Positions 63,705 to 64,000 of a stretch of 64,000 nucleotides of DNA are shown piece after piece. Every line of letters begins with the position of its first letter. The stretch's first letter is position 1. The translations under genes and the position numbers were made by a program. Below the pieces are notes generated by a model that ran no database searches, was not told where the DNA came from, and saw only the letters and a list, made by a program, of their open reading frames with translations. This stretch comes from Flaccisagitta enflata (taxonomy: Eukaryota; Chaetognatha; Sagittoidea; Aphragmophora), in NCBI GenBank assembly GCA_965153355.1, contig OZ231126.1:36270001-36334000 (forward strand), read 5' to 3'.

Positions 63705-64000
63705 AATCGCCACAACTTCTTGCTCTACCGAGCTTTCGAGGGAAAAGAGCTTCGCGCGGCGCCGACTCGGAAAATGTGTGCTCCTTCAAAGGTCCGATGC
63801 CCAGCCAGATGAAAAAGCCCACATTGCAGACAGAGATCGTGGACGCGGACGCAAGTTTGGGCGGGCGCAACCTTGTTACGATCAAAGACTGGGTACCTGA
63901 TTTTTGCCCCCCTTCCAAAAATTTCGAAGTGACGGACGCGGGCATAAAGGTATTGAAAGGAGGCGTCTACTTCCTCTACTCCAACTTCGCGTTCAGTGGC
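63705..64000 (+). CDS. TNF-superfamily ligand, exon 2 (stalk and start of TNF homology domain), cut by window edge
   Basis: Continues the frame at residue 85. RGKR at residues 96-99 fits a furin site (RXKR) that would release a soluble ligand. From about residue 150 there is WVPDFCPPSKNFEVTDAGIK followed by VLKGGVYFLYSNFAFSG. The pattern of a beta strand, then G-x-Y-F-(L/I)-Y-S is the hallmark of the TNF homology domain in EDA, Eiger and other TNF ligands. The remaining domain lies beyond 64000, so trimerisation and receptor-binding regions cannot be judged. Which subfamily (Eiger/EDA-like or other) is open. Confidence 0.82.

Overview
The window is animal nuclear DNA. It holds three spliced protein-coding genes with clear metazoan identity: an ELOVL4-type fatty-acid elongase, a PKNOX (Prep) TALE homeobox gene, and the 5' part of a TNF-superfamily ligand gene that runs off the right edge. 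All three are on the + strand, have short GT-AG introns of about 0.4-0.7 kb, and lie in the right-hand part (37.9-39.8 kb, 57.5-60.5 kb, 62.9-64.0 kb). A PKNOX gene argues against a fly or nematode; the rest is compatible with many invertebrates (a crustacean-like or other non-insect invertebrate is a guess). The species cannot be fixed from the sequence.

Most of the window is repeats. Simple repeats are extremely abundant: (TC/GA)n, (CA/GT)n, (CAA/GTT)n, (GAAA/TTTC)n, (CAGA)n and (AATG)n tracts of 60-420 bp recur every 1-3 kb, including in introns and directly beside coding exons. Nearly all long open frames of one or two alternating residues are translations of these tracts.

Between them lie dense mobile elements. 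(1) A Helentron/Helitron2-like non-autonomous family with about 22 copies or fragments: a 5'-terminal hairpin, a GTCC-type tandem array, a subterminal 3' copy of the first hairpin arm in inverse orientation, and a 3' hairpin followed by TTGTT. The hairpin sequence differs between subfamilies, but all three pairing copies change together. (2) A second family with about 10 copies, ending in GGGCAGCGGCCCC-type hairpins, with a palindromic core of roughly 20-bp repeats and terminal hairpins that also covary. (3) Many long foldback or MITE-like elements, several nested inside families 1 and 2. (4) One 5'-truncated LINE with an intact reverse-transcriptase frame, lying inside a (CAA)n array.

Layout: 0-19 kb is SSR-rich, with family 1 and 2 copies, a CRE-bearing minisatellite and a pogo-like MITE. 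19.6-21.8 kb is the LINE in (CAA)n. 21.9-26.2 kb holds a MITE, a cluster of family 2 copies and a 660-bp pyrimidine tract. 28.5-37 kb is a foldback-rich block. 37-40 kb is ELOVL4. 40-57 kb is further MITEs, family 1 and 2 copies and a possible distal promoter. 57.4-60.5 kb is PKNOX, and 62.9-64 kb is the TNF ligand. The three genes show no functional link to each other.
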